A stretch of DNA of 64,000 nt from Lentibacter sp. Its GTDB lineage: Bacteria; Pseudomonadota; Alphaproteobacteria; Rhodobacterales; Rhodobacteraceae. The notes under the pieces are model-generated. The model was not told where the DNA came from and did not search any database. It was given only the letters and a program-made list of their open reading frames with translations. The stretch is taken from positions 1 through 64,000 of the forward strand of contig JADGEJ010000020.1 in NCBI GenBank assembly GCA_016744435.1, written 5' to 3'. The translations under genes and the position numbers were made by a program. Below are positions 16,552 through 26,228 of the stretch, piece by piece; the first letter of the stretch is position 1, and each line of letters begins with the position of its first letter.

Positions 16552-16974
16552 TCATCCCGAAAACGCCAGAATGTCATTCATCCGGACAGCGCCCGCCTGA
16601 CGCTTCACTTCGCGGCCTTTTTCAAAGCGGATCATCGTCGGGATGCCTTTGATCTGGTAGGTCTGCCCCGCCTTCTGGTGCGCATCTGTGTTGAGTTTCA
16701 CCAGCCGTGCCTTGCCGGCTAAGCTACTGGCAGCCTTGCTAAATTCTGGCCCCATCATCTTGCAAGGCCCGCACCACGGCGCCCAGAAATCAACGACAAG
16801 CGGCACATCATCGTTGCGCGCGGCCTTCTGGAGTGTCGCAAAATCCACCTCCTGCGCCTTGCCAGACATGAGTTTCGCGCCACATGTCGCGCATTTGGGC
16901 CCGTCACCAAGGCGGTCTTCCGCCACTCGGTTCACTTGACCACAGTCAAAGCATGTCAATTTTTTTCCAGCCAT
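16552..16974 (-). CDS. trxC: Thioredoxin 2 (TrxC)
   Basis: A 140-residue cytosolic disulfide reductase. The N-terminal zinc ribbon that defines TrxC is present (CFDCG at about 9-13, CATCG at about 28-32). The thioredoxin domain follows with the active site FWAPWCGPCKMMGPEF and the cis-Pro region KGIPTMIRF. TrxC proteins are often induced by oxidative stress, and the zinc site makes activity redox-sensitive. It is followed on the same strand by a peroxiredoxin, a natural client. Confidence 0.93.
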   Translation of the reverse strand: MAGKKLTCFDCGQVNRVAEDRLGDGPKCATCGAKLMSGKAQEVDFATLQKAARNDDVPLVVDFWAPWCGPCKMMGPEFSKAASSLAGKARLVKLNTDAHQKAGQTYQIKGIPTMIRFEKGREVKRQAGAVRMNDILAFSG

Positions 16975-17052
16975 TTCAGCGCCTTACACTTTCACATTCC
17001 GCAAACACCATATAATGACGCCTTCCTCAAATACAAGCCAGATAACAAGTCC

Positions 17053-17081
17053 TTGAAAAATTGGCCCAAAAATGCCATATT
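17053..17081 (+). promoter_or_regulatory. Candidate promoter of the cold-shock gene
   Basis: TTGAAA (17053-17058) and CATATT (17076-17081) are separated by 17 bases. This would give a 5' leader of about 115 bases, as is usual for cold-shock mRNAs whose leaders fold in a temperature-dependent way. The match is by eye only. Confidence 0.4.
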
Positions 17082-17204
17082 ACTTTGGCTTACGATCCAC
17101 GACTCGACCATCTGTTTTCCGACACCGGCACACAGCTCTCGAACGTTACGTGACTACGCCGGGCTGCCGCACTCCGCGGGCAGCGCAAAAGAAGGAAAAT
17201 ACTG

Positions 17205-17411
17205 ATGGCTACTGGCACAGTAAAATGGTTCAACTCAACAAAAGGCTTCGGCTTTATCGCACCGGACGGCGGCGACAAAGATGTGTTTGTTCACATCTCA
17301 GCAGTTGAACGCGCAGGCCTCACAGGCTTGGCCGACAACCAAAAAGTGACGTTCGATATCGAACCAGGCCGCGACGGCCGCGAAGCTGCTTCAAACATCG
17401 CGCTTGCATAA
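17205..17411 (+). CDS. Cold-shock domain protein
   Basis: A 68-residue single cold-shock domain. The RNA-binding motifs [11 protein letters not shown] (RNP1) and VFVHISAVE (RNP2) are intact, with the N-terminal TGTVKWFN hallmark. The family binds single-stranded nucleic acid and melts mRNA structure. Ribosome-binding site AAGGAAA precedes ATG 17205. The long leader and a strong terminator make it a single-gene unit. Confidence 0.94.
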   Translation: MATGTVKWFNSTKGFGFIAPDGGDKDVFVHISAVERAGLTGLADNQKVTFDIEPGRDGREAASNIALA

Positions 17412-17432
17412 GCCTGACTGTTAGAAATTCGA

Positions 17433-17463
17433 AAGGCGCGCTTGTCATGAGCGCGCCTTTTTT
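17433..17463 (+). terminator. Rho-independent terminator of the cold-shock gene
   Basis: GGCGCGC (17435-17441) pairs perfectly with GCGCGCC (17451-17457) across a 9-base loop and is followed by six T (17458-17463). A preceding AA can pair with the first two T. Confidence 0.88.
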
Positions 17464-17480
17464 CGTTTTAAAGCAACCTG

Positions 17481-17732
17481 TTAAGCCGCCTTTTCCTCAA
17501 CGACTTCAACCTCTTCTTGCGCAGCCTCCGGTGCTGGCAAGGCAAGCGCTTCGTCCGGCATCTGGTCTGGCAGGCCAAGCTCTAACACGCCTGAAGACGG
17601 GTCAAACGACAGCCTCGGTTTCACCTCAAGCTCAGCCACAATCGCGTTAATTTCTCCGAGCGCCCGCTCAACCGTCTGGCGCTGCGTCTCCACCTGTGTT
17701 TTGCTGACTTTTCCAAACAAATACTTAAACAT
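17481..17732 (-). CDS. Small hypothetical protein with acidic tail
   Basis: An 83-residue protein beginning MFKYLFGKVSKTQVETQ. The first half is helical (VERALGEINAIVAELEV). The last 25 residues are rich in Glu, Ala, Val and Pro and probably disordered. No domain is recognised. GGGGGA lies upstream of the start. It faces the cold-shock gene across the terminator. It seems real by codon use, but no function can be offered. Confidence 0.55.
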   Translation of the reverse strand: MFKYLFGKVSKTQVETQRQTVERALGEINAIVAELEVKPRLSFDPSSGVLELGLPDQMPDEALALPAPEAAQEEVEVVEEKAA

Positions 17733-17872
17733 TTTCGTCCCCCAGTTTGCTAAATTTCGACCAAGACTAGCGCGATTGACAGGTCGTTTTCAGGGGAAAG
17801 CAGCAGTACTCTTCCCATCCCCGTTCTGCTCGCCTAGTGTTCAGCCAAACCGCACAAAAAAGGAGCGCCAAA

Positions 17873-18220
17873 ATGGCCGAAATAACCCGCCACCACACCA
17901 ACCAACGCATGAGCCAGATCGTCACTCACGGAGACACGATCTACCTTGCCGGCCAAGTCGGAAACCCCGACAATGATGTCGCCGGGCAGACCAGTGACTG
18001 CCTTGAAAAGGTTGACAAATTACTTGCTGAGGTTGGCTCGGACAAAACCAAAATTTTGCAATGTACGATCTGGCTTGCCGACATGGCTGACTTCGCTGCG
18101 ATGAACGCGGTTTGGGATACTTGGGTTGCCGATGGTCACGCGCCCGCACGCGCTTGTGGAGAAGCCAAACTGGCCACGCCTGACTTCAAAGTCGAGCTTC
18201 TCGTTACGGCGGCCAAGTAG
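17873..18220 (+). CDS. RidA family protein
   Basis: A 115-residue member of the RidA/YjgF/UK114 family, which hydrolyses reactive enamine/imine intermediates from PLP enzymes. Start ATG 17873 has AAGGAG 8 bases upstream. The trimer fold pattern is clear: ITRHHTNQRMSQIVTHGDTIYLAGQVG at the N-terminus and ARACGEAKLATPDFKVELLVTA at the C-terminus, where the Arg is the substrate carboxylate ligand. Some subfamilies lack activity, so exact chemistry is uncertain. Confidence 0.85.
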   Translation: MAEITRHHTNQRMSQIVTHGDTIYLAGQVGNPDNDVAGQTSDCLEKVDKLLAEVGSDKTKILQCTIWLADMADFAAMNAVWDTWVADGHAPARACGEAKLATPDFKVELLVTAAK

Positions 18221-18223
18221 GCT

Positions 18224-18622
18224 TCAGCCCTCTCCCGGCGCCTCATCAGGAACCGGGCGGGGGCTTCCCGTATCGTCAATCGCGACATAGGTAAAACGGC
18301 CCTCCGTTACCTTTTCGCGCGCGCCTCCGAGGCGGCGCAGCGCCCATGCTTCAAGGCCAATAGCCATTGACGTACGCCCAACTCTCTCGACATAGGCATA
18401 GACGCAGAGCACGTCTCCCACCTGAACGGGCCTGATAAACTTCATGGCGTCGACAGCCACAGTCGTGACACGCCCCTGCGCACGCGCTGATGCGATGATG
18501 CCACTGGCGATATCCATTTGTGCCAGCACCCAGCCTCCGAAAATGTCGCCATTCACGTTGACGTCGGCAGGCATTGCGACTGTGCGCAATGTCATTTCAC
18601 CTTTTGCAGTTTCTTCCGTCAT
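18224..18622 (-). CDS. Acyl-CoA thioesterase, YciA-like hotdog
   Basis: A 132-residue single-hotdog thioesterase that cleaves acyl-CoA in the cytosol. Start ATG 18622 has AAAGGAG upstream; the frame extends further but without support. Hallmarks: NVNGDIFGGWVLAQMDIASGI, which holds the active-site Asp in the hot-dog helix, and VAVDAMKFIRPVQVGDVL. Closest family by eye is YciA/BFIT. It ends 3 bases from the convergent ridA gene. Confidence 0.82.
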   Translation of the reverse strand: MTEETAKGEMTLRTVAMPADVNVNGDIFGGWVLAQMDIASGIIASARAQGRVTTVAVDAMKFIRPVQVGDVLCVYAYVERVGRTSMAIGLEAWALRRLGGAREKVTEGRFTYVAIDDTGSPRPVPDEAPGEG

Positions 18623-18787
18623 GTGTGGCTCCTTTAGCAGCGGCCTTAACGCTTTTGAAAGACATAGATCATAGGCTGCCCTTGGGCGCCAGCCTGCCAA
18701 AGGTTTTTCCAAATGGCGCCACATTCTCGCCCAAATACGGGCCCATGGTGTTTTGATAGTGCTTAAAAGGGCAATCAGAGAGTTAAA

Positions 18788-18994
18788 ATGATCATCGCAG
18801 CAATTATACTTGGAAGCCTTCTTGGCACAATGCTCGCAACGCTTAGCTATTTCGCACTCGGCTTAAGTCTTGTTTCCGCCCTCATGGTCTATGCCATAGC
18901 TTCCCTTGTTCCTGCAGCGCTCGCAGCTTTCAACATCTTCATCCAGTTGATGGCAGAAACCAGCGAAAGCCTGAGAACACATCCAACAAACTAA
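18788..18994 (+). CDS. Small two-span membrane protein
   Basis: A 68-residue hydrophobic protein. Two membrane helices can be seen (about 2-24 and 28-54), followed by a short polar tail ending SLRTHPTN. A GAGAG sequence precedes the ATG. I recognise no family. It converges on tesA with a 5-base gap. It could be a small membrane regulator; nothing in the context says of what. Confidence 0.55.
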   Translation: MIIAAIILGSLLGTMLATLSYFALGLSLVSALMVYAIASLVPAALAAFNIFIQLMAETSESLRTHPTN

Positions 18995-18999
18995 GCTGC

Positions 19000-19683
19000 C
19001 TAGTTCGTCAGGGCTTCAATCTCGCCCACAAAGGCCCGCACTTGTGCCCCAAGGCTTTGCACGATGCGTGTTACGCCCTTGGCATTCGGATGAATGCCGT
19101 CTTGCTGCATCCACTTGAGCGCGTCTGCAGGCGTCGCCCCTAACGGCGCAAGATAGCTTTTCACAAAAACCAGCCCATACTTTTCGGCGAGCGTTGGATA
19201 GATCGCCTCAAAGGTGGTTTTATAATCAACCCCGTAGTTCAAAGGCGCATCCATGCCGATCAACATTACTGGGATATCGCGCGATTTCGCTGATTGAATA
19301 ATTGCTTCCAGGTTTGCGGCGGCCTCTTCGGGCGGCAGCCCGCGCAACATATCGTTGCCTCCAAGGGTCACTATCACACCGCCAATGTCCGGCGACAGGC
19401 TCCAGTCAATCCGCGCAGCCCCTCCCGCTGTCGTGTCACCAGAGACACCGCCATTGATGATCGTGGCGCTCACGCCTTCGGCATCAAGCCAGCTTTGCAA
19501 TTGTGGCACCAATCCTTCTTCCTCGATCAGCCCGTAACCCTGCGTCAGACTGTCACCAAACGCCAAAATTCGCAGCGAACGGGCCTCCGCAGCGCCCGCA
19601 AACAGCAAAACGAGCGCAAACGCCTTGCACAGCCCCGCCACCAACCCATATCGGTAAAGCACCCTATTGTTTGGACTTTTCAT
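19000..19683 (-). CDS. tesA: Arylesterase / lysophospholipase, SGNH hydrolase
   Basis: A 227-residue periplasmic esterase with an N-terminal signal (AFALVLLFAGAAEA). SGNH blocks: FGDSLTQGYG (nucleophile Ser), GGVSGDTTAGG, GGNDML, and the Asp/His pair in DGIHPNAKG. It hydrolyses short esters, thioesters and lysophospholipids. Start ATG 19683 has GGAAGG upstream. The gene is divergent from the YbbA/YbbP transporter, the same arrangement as tesA-ybbA in E. coli, but here the two start codons are one base apart. Confidence 0.9.
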   Translation of the reverse strand: MKSPNNRVLYRYGLVAGLCKAFALVLLFAGAAEARSLRILAFGDSLTQGYGLIEEEGLVPQLQSWLDAEGVSATIINGGVSGDTTAGGAARIDWSLSPDIGGVIVTLGGNDMLRGLPPEEAAANLEAIIQSAKSRDIPVMLIGMDAPLNYGVDYKTTFEAIYPTLAEKYGLVFVKSYLAPLGATPADALKWMQQDGIHPNAKGVTRIVQSLGAQVRAFVGEIEALTN

Positions 19684-19684
19684 A

Positions 19685-20383
19685 ATGGCACCTTCCGTTC
19701 TCGAGCTTTCAAATGTTGGCCTTGCGCTAACAGGCAACGCAGGCCTCACACAGATACTTCACAGCATTTCGCTTGATGTAAAGCCGCGAGAAACACTCGC
19801 GCTGATCGGGCCTTCTGGTTCCGGCAAATCTTCGCTGCTCATGCTCATGGGCGGGCTTGAGCGCGCCACTTCAGGGCAAGTGTTGACGCTCGGGCAAGAT
19901 CTTGGCACCATGAATGAAGATGCACTCGCGCGGTTTCGCCGTGCGCATATGGGCATTGTCTTCCAATCGTTTCACCTCATTCCAACGCTCACAGCGCTCG
20001 AAAATGTGGCGCTGCCACTTGAGCTTGCTGGCGCAGCTGACGCCCTTGAGCGCGCCCGTTCTGAGCTGGCTTCGGTCGGGCTTTCAAGCCGCGAAACCCA
20101 CTATCCGGCGCAGCTTTCAGGTGGCGAGCAACAGCGCGTGGCCCTCGCGCGCGCATTGGCTCCTCGCCCCGACATTTTGCTGGCCGACGAGCCGACAGGC
20201 AACCTCGACAGCTCCACGGGAGAAGACGTCGCAGGCCTTATTTTCAAGCTCTGCGAGGCCCATGGCACCACGCTTGTGTTGGTCACCCATGACGCAGATT
20301 TGGCCCAAAGGTGCAGCCGTACCGTGCGGCTTAAGGACGGGCAAATCGCCACGCCACAGCCAGTTGCCGAGGCCACGGCGTGA
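19685..20383 (+). CDS. ybbA: ABC transporter ATP-binding protein, YbbA type
   Basis: A 232-residue LolD/MacB-type ATPase: Walker A GPSGSGKSS, Q-loop FQSFHLIPTLTALENVALPLEL, signature LSGGEQQRVALARAL, Walker B ILLADEPTGNLD, and H-loop VTHD. It powers the FtsX-like permease encoded next, with which it overlaps by 4 bases (GTGA). Start ATG 19685 is chosen; a TTG six codons upstream is possible but would overlap tesA. Substrate is unknown; the tesA neighbour hints at lipids or lipoproteins. Confidence 0.88.
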   Translation: MAPSVLELSNVGLALTGNAGLTQILHSISLDVKPRETLALIGPSGSGKSSLLMLMGGLERATSGQVLTLGQDLGTMNEDALARFRRAHMGIVFQSFHLIPTLTALENVALPLELAGAADALERARSELASVGLSSRETHYPAQLSGGEQQRVALARALAPRPDILLADEPTGNLDSSTGEDVAGLIFKLCEAHGTTLVLVTHDADLAQRCSRTVRLKDGQIATPQPVAEATA

Positions 20384-22896
20384 GCGCGAGAACAGCGTTT
20401 CGCCTTGCGCGCCGCGAGTTGCGAGGCGGCATTAAGGGCTTCAACGTCTTTCTGCTTTGCCTCACTCTCGGCGTGGCCGCGATCGCCGCGATCGGCAGCC
20501 TGCGTGTTGCCCTGGAAACAGGCCTCACAGAAAATGGCGCCACCCTGCTGGGGGGAGACGCCGAAGTCTCGCTCACCTACCGTTTCGCCAACGACAAAGA
20601 GCGCGCAGCGTTTGATGCCATAGCGCTCGACCTGTCTGAGATCGCTGACTTTCGATCACTGGCCGTCGCTGGCGAGACCCGCACGCTCACTCAGGTTAAG
20701 GCCGTCGACAACGCCTACCCGCTGACAGGCAGCGTAACGCTTGAGCCCGCAATCCCCCTCGCCCAAGCGCTGAGCGTGCAAGAAGGCCTGCCCGGCGCCG
20801 TTATGGACCCGGCCCTGATCGCCCGCCTTGGCCTTCTAATTGGCGACAGTTTCCAGCTTGGTGAAGGAAGCTTCCGCCTCACAGCCGCGCTGCTCAGCGA
20901 GCCTGATAGTGTGGCGAGCGGTATCACGCTTGGCCCACGCACATTGCTCTACCGTGAGGCTTTGTCCGGGTCTGGCCTGCTTTCGGCGGGCACGCTGTTT
21001 AACAGCTCCTACCGCCTCAATCTGCCGCGCGGAACAGATCTTGACGGCCTTAAGACAGAGCTGGAACAGGCCCTCCCAGAAAGCGGATTGCGTTGGCGCG
21101 ATGCGCGCAATGCAGCCCCGCAAGCGGCGCAGTTTATCGCCCGTTTGGGCGCATTTCTGGTGCTCGTCGGTTTCTCCGGTCTGGCCATGGGCGGTATCGG
21201 TGTTTCGATGGCTGTTGAAACCTATCTTTCACGCAAAACCAAGGTGATAGCGACCCTGCGCAGCCTTGGTGCTGAACGGCGGCTGATCTTTCTCACCTAC
21301 AGTTTTCAGATCGGCGCACTTGCTCTGCTAGGCGTCGTCCTTGGGCTAATTGTTGGCGCTGGCCTGCCCCTGCTGCTTGGCCCGCTGCTGGCGTCGCAAC
21401 TGCCCGTGCCAGCCAGCTTCGCATTCTATCCTGCGCCGTTGATCGAGGCTGCAGTTTACGGCTTGCTCACGGCTGCGATCTTCACACTCTGGCCGCTGGC
21501 CCAGCACGAAAACGTGCGCGCAGCCTCACTGTTTCGCGACAGCGACGCGCGCGGCGCAAGCCTGCCACGCTGGCCCTATCTGCTGGCAGTCGCCTTTCTG
21601 CTTACGCTGCTTGTCGTCGCGGCAGCATGGTTTTCGGGCAACCTTTGGCTCACGCTCTACGCCGTGCTCGCGCTTTGCATTGCTCTCGCGGCTCTGGGCC
21701 TCACCGCGATAGCGCTACGCCACATCGCCCGCGCTCTGCACAGCCGCCTTAAGCTTGGGCCTATGGGCAAGCTTGCTCTCGCGAGCATCGGCGGCGCGCG
21801 CTCTGAAGCGCTGACCACTGTACTGTCGCTCGGGCTTGGCCTGTCGGTTTTGGCCGCAGTTGGCCAGATCGACGGCAACCTGCGAAACGCCATCACTGGC
21901 GACCTGCCCGAAGTCGCGCCCTCGTATTTCCTGATCGACATCCAGAAAGACCAGATGGCGCCGCTCAGAGAAAATCTCTCAGCGCGCGACGGTGTAACAG
22001 ACATTGAAACCGCACCCATGCTGCGCGGCATTGTTTCCAAGATCAACGGCGTTGCGGCGACCGAAGTCGCAGGTGATCACTGGGTCGTGCGCGGCGACCG
22101 TGGGATCACTTACTACGACGACCTCCCCGAAGGCTGGGCGCTCACAGAAGGCAGCCATTGGCCCAAAGGCGCAAACGGGCCACCGCAGCTGAGCGTGGCC
22201 GCCGAGGAGGCGGGCGAGTTGGGCCTTTCTCTCGGTGACATCGTCACGCTCAACATTTTGGGGCGTGCAATTGATGCCGAGATCACCAGTTTTCGTGATG
22301 TCGACTTCTCCACTGGTGGCATCGGCTTTGTCATGGCGCTCAACCCCGGTGCTGTCGCAGGGGCGCCACATAGTTTTATCGCGACAGTCTACGCCGAGCC
22401 CGCAGCCGAGGCTGCAATTCTCGCAGATGTTTCAAAGGCTTACCCCAATGTGACAGCCGTGCGCGTGCGCGACGCTATCGGGCGTGTCTCTGAAGTGCTC
22501 GGCGCTTTGGCCTCGGCCACTCGTTGGGGCGCAGCGGCGGCCATTGTGGCTGGTTTTGTTGTCCTGATCGGCGCTGCGGGCACCAGTGCGCCTGCCCGTT
22601 CCCGCGAAGCCGCGATCCTCAAAACGCTCGGCGCGACACGCGGCGCGATCCTCGGATCATTCCTCACACGTGCCATCATACTTGGCAGTTTCGCAGCCCT
22701 TGTCGCCTTGGCAGCAGGCATCACGGCAGCTTGGGCTGTTGGGCGCTTCCTGTTTGAGAGCGAATTCACCGTGATCTGGCAACAGGCCCTTTTGATCCTC
22801 GGCTGTGGCGTCTTCGCCAACCTTGCCGCCAACGCCGCCTTCAGCCTGCGCGCCCTGCGCACCCGCCCCGCAAGCGTGTTGCGAGGCGAGGGCTAG
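20380..22896 (+). CDS. ybbP: ABC transporter permease, YbbP/FtsX-like
   Basis: An 838-residue inner-membrane protein starting at GTG 20380 inside the ybbA stop. It has an N-terminal membrane segment, a periplasmic MacB-like domain, two four-helix FtsX cores (about 255-470 with a central hydrophobic block, and the C-terminal 130 residues) and a second large periplasmic part between them. Length and layout match YbbP. It is thought to move or extract hydrophobic molecules in the envelope. It ends 2 bases from the convergent gcvP stop. Confidence 0.88.
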   Translation: MSARTAFRLARRELRGGIKGFNVFLLCLTLGVAAIAAIGSLRVALETGLTENGATLLGGDAEVSLTYRFANDKERAAFDAIALDLSEIADFRSLAVAGETRTLTQVKAVDNAYPLTGSVTLEPAIPLAQALSVQEGLPGAVMDPALIARLGLLIGDSFQLGEGSFRLTAALLSEPDSVASGITLGPRTLLYREALSGSGLLSAGTLFNSSYRLNLPRGTDLDGLKTELEQALPESGLRWRDARNAAPQAAQFIARLGAFLVLVGFSGLAMGGIGVSMAVETYLSRKTKVIATLRSLGAERRLIFLTYSFQIGALALLGVVLGLIVGAGLPLLLGPLLASQLPVPASFAFYPAPLIEAAVYGLLTAAIFTLWPLAQHENVRAASLFRDSDARGASLPRWPYLLAVAFLLTLLVVAAAWFSGNLWLTLYAVLALCIALAALGLTAIALRHIARALHSRLKLGPMGKLALASIGGARSEALTTVLSLGLGLSVLAAVGQIDGNLRNAITGDLPEVAPSYFLIDIQKDQMAPLRENLSARDGVTDIETAPMLRGIVSKINGVAATEVAGDHWVVRGDRGITYYDDLPEGWALTEGSHWPKGANGPPQLSVAAEEAGELGLSLGDIVTLNILGRAIDAEITSFRDVDFSTGGIGFVMALNPGAVAGAPHSFIATVYAEPAAEAAILADVSKAYPNVTAVRVRDAIGRVSEVLGALASATRWGAAAAIVAGFVVLIGAAGTSAPARSREAAILKTLGATRGAILGSFLTRAIILGSFAALVALAAGITAAWAVGRFLFESEFTVIWQQALLILGCGVFANLAANAAFSLRALRTRPASVLRGEG

Positions 22897-22898
22897 CC

Positions 22899-25748
22899 TT
22901 ACTCCGCTGCGTCGAGATAGTCTTCAAGCGGCGGGCAAGTGCAGACGAGGTTTTTGTCGCCGAACGCGTTGTCCACGCGGTTCACAGGCGGCCAGTATTT
23001 GTCGACACGGAACGCCCCCGCCGGGAAACAGGCCTGCTCACGCGTATAGGGCCGCTCCCACTCACGCACCAAGTCTTCCATCGTGTGGGGCGCATTTTTG
23101 AGCGGGTTGTTCTGCGCATCTATCTTGCCCTCTTCGATCTCGCGAATCTCTTCGCGGATCGACAGCATCGCGTCACAAAACCGGTCAAGCTCAGCTTTGG
23201 TCTCAGATTCAGTAGGCTCGATCATCAGCGTGCCAGCCACCGGCCACGACATGGTCGGCGCGTGAAAGCCGCTATCCATCAGCCGCTTAGCTATGTCGTC
23301 AACCGTGACACCCGCGCTCGCAGCATAGGGGCGCGTATCGAGGATGCACTCATGCGCAACACGCCCTTGCCCGCCACGGTAAAGCACTTCATAAGCCCCC
23401 TCCAGCCGCTTCGCGATGTAGTTGGCGTTCAAGATCGCCACGCGCGTGGCTTGGGTCAGGCCTTCGCCGCCCATCATCAGCACATATGCCCAAGAAATCG
23501 GTAAGATCGACGGTGAACCATACGGTGCCGCACTGACAGGCCCTGCAGAGCCGCCCGTCTCAGGGTGCCCCGGCAAATGCGGGATCAGATGCGCCTTCAC
23601 GCCGATCGGCCCCATGCCCGGCCCGCCGCCCCCATGCGGGATGCAAAACGTCTTGTGCATGTTGAGGTGGCTCACATCACCGCCGAGGTCGCCCGGGCGC
23701 GAAAGCCCGACCATAGCGTTGAGGTTTGCCCCGTCGATATAGACTTGCCCACCATGCGCATGGGTGATCTCGCAGACCTCTTTCACCGTTTCCTCAAACA
23801 CCCCGTGGGTTGAGGGATAAGTGATCATACAGGCCGCGAGAGCGTCTTTGTGCAAGGCGGCTTTGGCGCGAAAATCATCAAGATCAATATCGCCATTTTC
23901 GGCTGATTTCACCACAACAACTTTCCAGCCGACCATCTGCGCAGAGGCCGGGTTGGTGCCATGCGCGCTCATCGGAATGAGGCAGACATCGCGGTGCTCT
24001 TGGCCCATCGCCGCGTGGTATCCTGTGATCGACAGTAGCCCAGCATATTCGCCCTGAGCGCCGGAGTTGGGCTGCATGGAGAAACCGTCATATCCAGTGA
24101 TGTCACAGAGTTTCGCCGTCAGATCATCGAGCATCTCCTTATATCCAAGCGCCTGATCTTGCGGCACAAAAGGGTGAAGCGTCGAAAACTCGCGCCAACT
24201 CACAGGCATCATTTCTGCTGCAGAGTTGAGCTTCATCGTGCATGAGCCAAGCGGGATCATCGCGCGATCAAGCGCGAGGTCACGGTCAGAAAGGCGGCGC
24301 ATATAGCGCATCATTTCCGTTTCAGCGCGGTTCATGTGAAAGATCGGATGCGTCAGATAATCGGTCCGGCGGTGCAAGCCTTCTGGCACGCGGTATTCAT
24401 GGGTGAAATTGTCATCCTTGCGGGCAATCCCGAAAGCACGCCAGACAGCTTCAACCGTCTCGGGGCGCGTCGTTTCATCCAGCGCAATCCCGACGCGGCT
24501 TTCGCCGACACAGCGCAGGTTCACCCCTTCGTCGAGCGCTGATTTCATCACGGCGGCCTGTAGGGGCCCGACATCCACAGTCACTGTGTCAAAGAACGAA
24601 ACTGGATCAACTTTGAAGCCCGCCTCCTCAAGCCCGTTTGCCAGACGCACGGTCTTGCGATGAATGCGCTGAGCGATCGCCTTCAGCCCCTCTGGCCCGT
24701 GAAAAACCGCATACATCGAGGCCATCACCGCCAGCAAGGCCTGTGCCGTGCAGACATTGCTTGTCGCCTTCTCGCGGCGGATATGCTGCTCGCGGGTTTG
24801 CAAACTCAGGCGATACGCGCGGTTGCCGTGGCTGTCGACTGAGACGCCGACAATCCGCCCCGGCATGGCGCGTTTGTACTGGTCTTTGCAGGCCATATAG
24901 GCCGCGTGCGGCCCGCCATAGCCCATCGGAACACCAAAGCGTTGCGTGTTGCCCACGGCAATATCTGCGCCCATTTCGCCCGGCTCCTTAAGCAGAGTTA
25001 GCGCCAGTGGGTCGGCCGCGACGATGCCAATCGCCTTATGCTCATGCAGCGCAGTAATGTGGGCGGTAAAATCCCGTACGTGACCGTATGTTCCCGGGTA
25101 TTGAAACAGCGCCCCAAACACTTGGCTCGCGTCCATCTTGTCTGGGTTGCCAACGATAACTTCGATCCCAAGCGGCTCAGCGCGCGTCTGCACCACCGCA
25201 ATATTTTGCGGATGACAGTCGCGATCAACGAAAAACGCGCGTGACTTACTCTTGGACACCCGCTGCGCCATGGTCATCGCCTCAGCGCAGGCCGTGGCTT
25301 CATCAAGCAATGATGCATTGGCAACTTCAAGCCCGGTGAGGTCAGTCACCATGGTCTGAAAATTCAACAGCGCCTCAAGCCTGCCCTGCGAGATTTCCGG
25401 CTGATAGGGCGTATAGGCCGTATACCACGCCGGATTTTCAAGGATATTGCGCTGAATGGCCGGTGGCGTGACAGTGCCATAATAGCCTTGCCCAATAAGC
25501 GACTGCAGCACTTTGTTTTTCTCGGCCGTAATGCGCATCCGGTGAAGCAACTCGCTTTCCGACAAAGGCCTCCCAAAGTCGAGCGGCGCCTCCTGACGGA
25601 TGCTTTTTGGCACCGTCTGATCAATCAGCGCGTCAAGACTGCCCACTCCGAGCACTTCAAGCATCTTACCCATCTCCACAGGGCTTGGCCCTATATGGCG
25701 GCGGTTGGCAAAATCATACGGCAGGTAATCCGTCGGCGTAAATGGCAT
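22899..25748 (-). CDS. gcvP: Glycine dehydrogenase (decarboxylating), P protein
   Basis: A 949-residue PLP enzyme, the full-length single-chain form. It decarboxylates glycine and transfers aminomethyl to the H protein's lipoyl arm. The PLP lysine is in [16 protein letters not shown]; the glycine-rich loop is right after it. Start ATG 25748 follows TGGAGAATGTG and matches the family N-terminus ([11 protein letters not shown]). It is the third gene of gcvT-gcvH-gcvP and should respond to glycine through the riboswitch at 27420-27568. Confidence 0.96.
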   Translation of the reverse strand: MPFTPTDYLPYDFANRRHIGPSPVEMGKMLEVLGVGSLDALIDQTVPKSIRQEAPLDFGRPLSESELLHRMRITAEKNKVLQSLIGQGYYGTVTPPAIQRNILENPAWYTAYTPYQPEISQGRLEALLNFQTMVTDLTGLEVANASLLDEATACAEAMTMAQRVSKSKSRAFFVDRDCHPQNIAVVQTRAEPLGIEVIVGNPDKMDASQVFGALFQYPGTYGHVRDFTAHITALHEHKAIGIVAADPLALTLLKEPGEMGADIAVGNTQRFGVPMGYGGPHAAYMACKDQYKRAMPGRIVGVSVDSHGNRAYRLSLQTREQHIRREKATSNVCTAQALLAVMASMYAVFHGPEGLKAIAQRIHRKTVRLANGLEEAGFKVDPVSFFDTVTVDVGPLQAAVMKSALDEGVNLRCVGESRVGIALDETTRPETVEAVWRAFGIARKDDNFTHEYRVPEGLHRRTDYLTHPIFHMNRAETEMMRYMRRLSDRDLALDRAMIPLGSCTMKLNSAAEMMPVSWREFSTLHPFVPQDQALGYKEMLDDLTAKLCDITGYDGFSMQPNSGAQGEYAGLLSITGYHAAMGQEHRDVCLIPMSAHGTNPASAQMVGWKVVVVKSAENGDIDLDDFRAKAALHKDALAACMITYPSTHGVFEETVKEVCEITHAHGGQVYIDGANLNAMVGLSRPGDLGGDVSHLNMHKTFCIPHGGGGPGMGPIGVKAHLIPHLPGHPETGGSAGPVSAAPYGSPSILPISWAYVLMMGGEGLTQATRVAILNANYIAKRLEGAYEVLYRGGQGRVAHECILDTRPYAASAGVTVDDIAKRLMDSGFHAPTMSWPVAGTLMIEPTESETKAELDRFCDAMLSIREEIREIEEGKIDAQNNPLKNAPHTMEDLVREWERPYTREQACFPAGAFRVDKYWPPVNRVDNAFGDKNLVCTCPPLEDYLDAAE

Positions 25749-25796
25749 CACATTCTCCACAAAAGCACAGGCTCGACACAAGGACAGGCTGCGCTC

Positions 25797-25817
25797 TTTT
25801 TCTTTCCCTAAATATCC
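25797..25817 (-). repeat. Intergenic motif copy between gcvH and gcvP
   Basis: Read leftward it is GGGGATATTTAGGGAAAGAA, followed by AAAG. It lies about 50 bases before gcvP, inside the gcv operon. It is a member of the same family as the copies at 12883, 16257, 32739 and 44334. Confidence 0.4.
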
Positions 25818-25847
25818 CCGCCGGAGGCTCCCCCAGCAGCCTCAAGA

Positions 25848-26207
25848 TCAGCCGATAAATTTCTTGTACGCGGCTTCATCCATGTAGTCGTCCATCGGGC
25901 TCAGGTCCGTCACCTTGAGCTTGAAAAACCACGCATCTCCCAGCGGGTCTTCGTTGATTTTGCCCGGGTCATCGACAATCGCGCTGTTCACTTCGACAAT
26001 TTCGCCGTCCAGTGGCGCCAGAATGTCGGACGCCGCTTTGACGCTTTCGATCACGCAGATGTCCTCATCCTTGACAACCTCCGAGCCCTCTTCCGGCAGC
26101 TCAACAAACACCACATCGCCCAGCTGTTCACTGGCGTGCTCAGTGATGCCAACAACGTAAAGCCCGTCTTCTTCGCGGATCCATTCGTGCTCTTCGGTAT
26201 ATTTCAT
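25848..26207 (-). CDS. gcvH: Glycine cleavage system H protein
   Basis: A 119-residue lipoyl carrier that shuttles the aminomethyl group between P, T and L proteins. The lipoylated lysine is in [11 protein letters not shown]. The flanking VFVELPEEG and [14 protein letters not shown] are typical. CAGGAGAG precedes the start. It lies 21 bases after gcvT. Confidence 0.97.
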   Translation of the reverse strand: MKYTEEHEWIREEDGLYVVGITEHASEQLGDVVFVELPEEGSEVVKDEDICVIESVKAASDILAPLDGEIVEVNSAIVDDPGKINEDPLGDAWFFKLKVTDLSPMDDYMDEAAYKKFIG

Positions 26208-26228
26208 AAGGTCTCTCCTGATTGGTCG

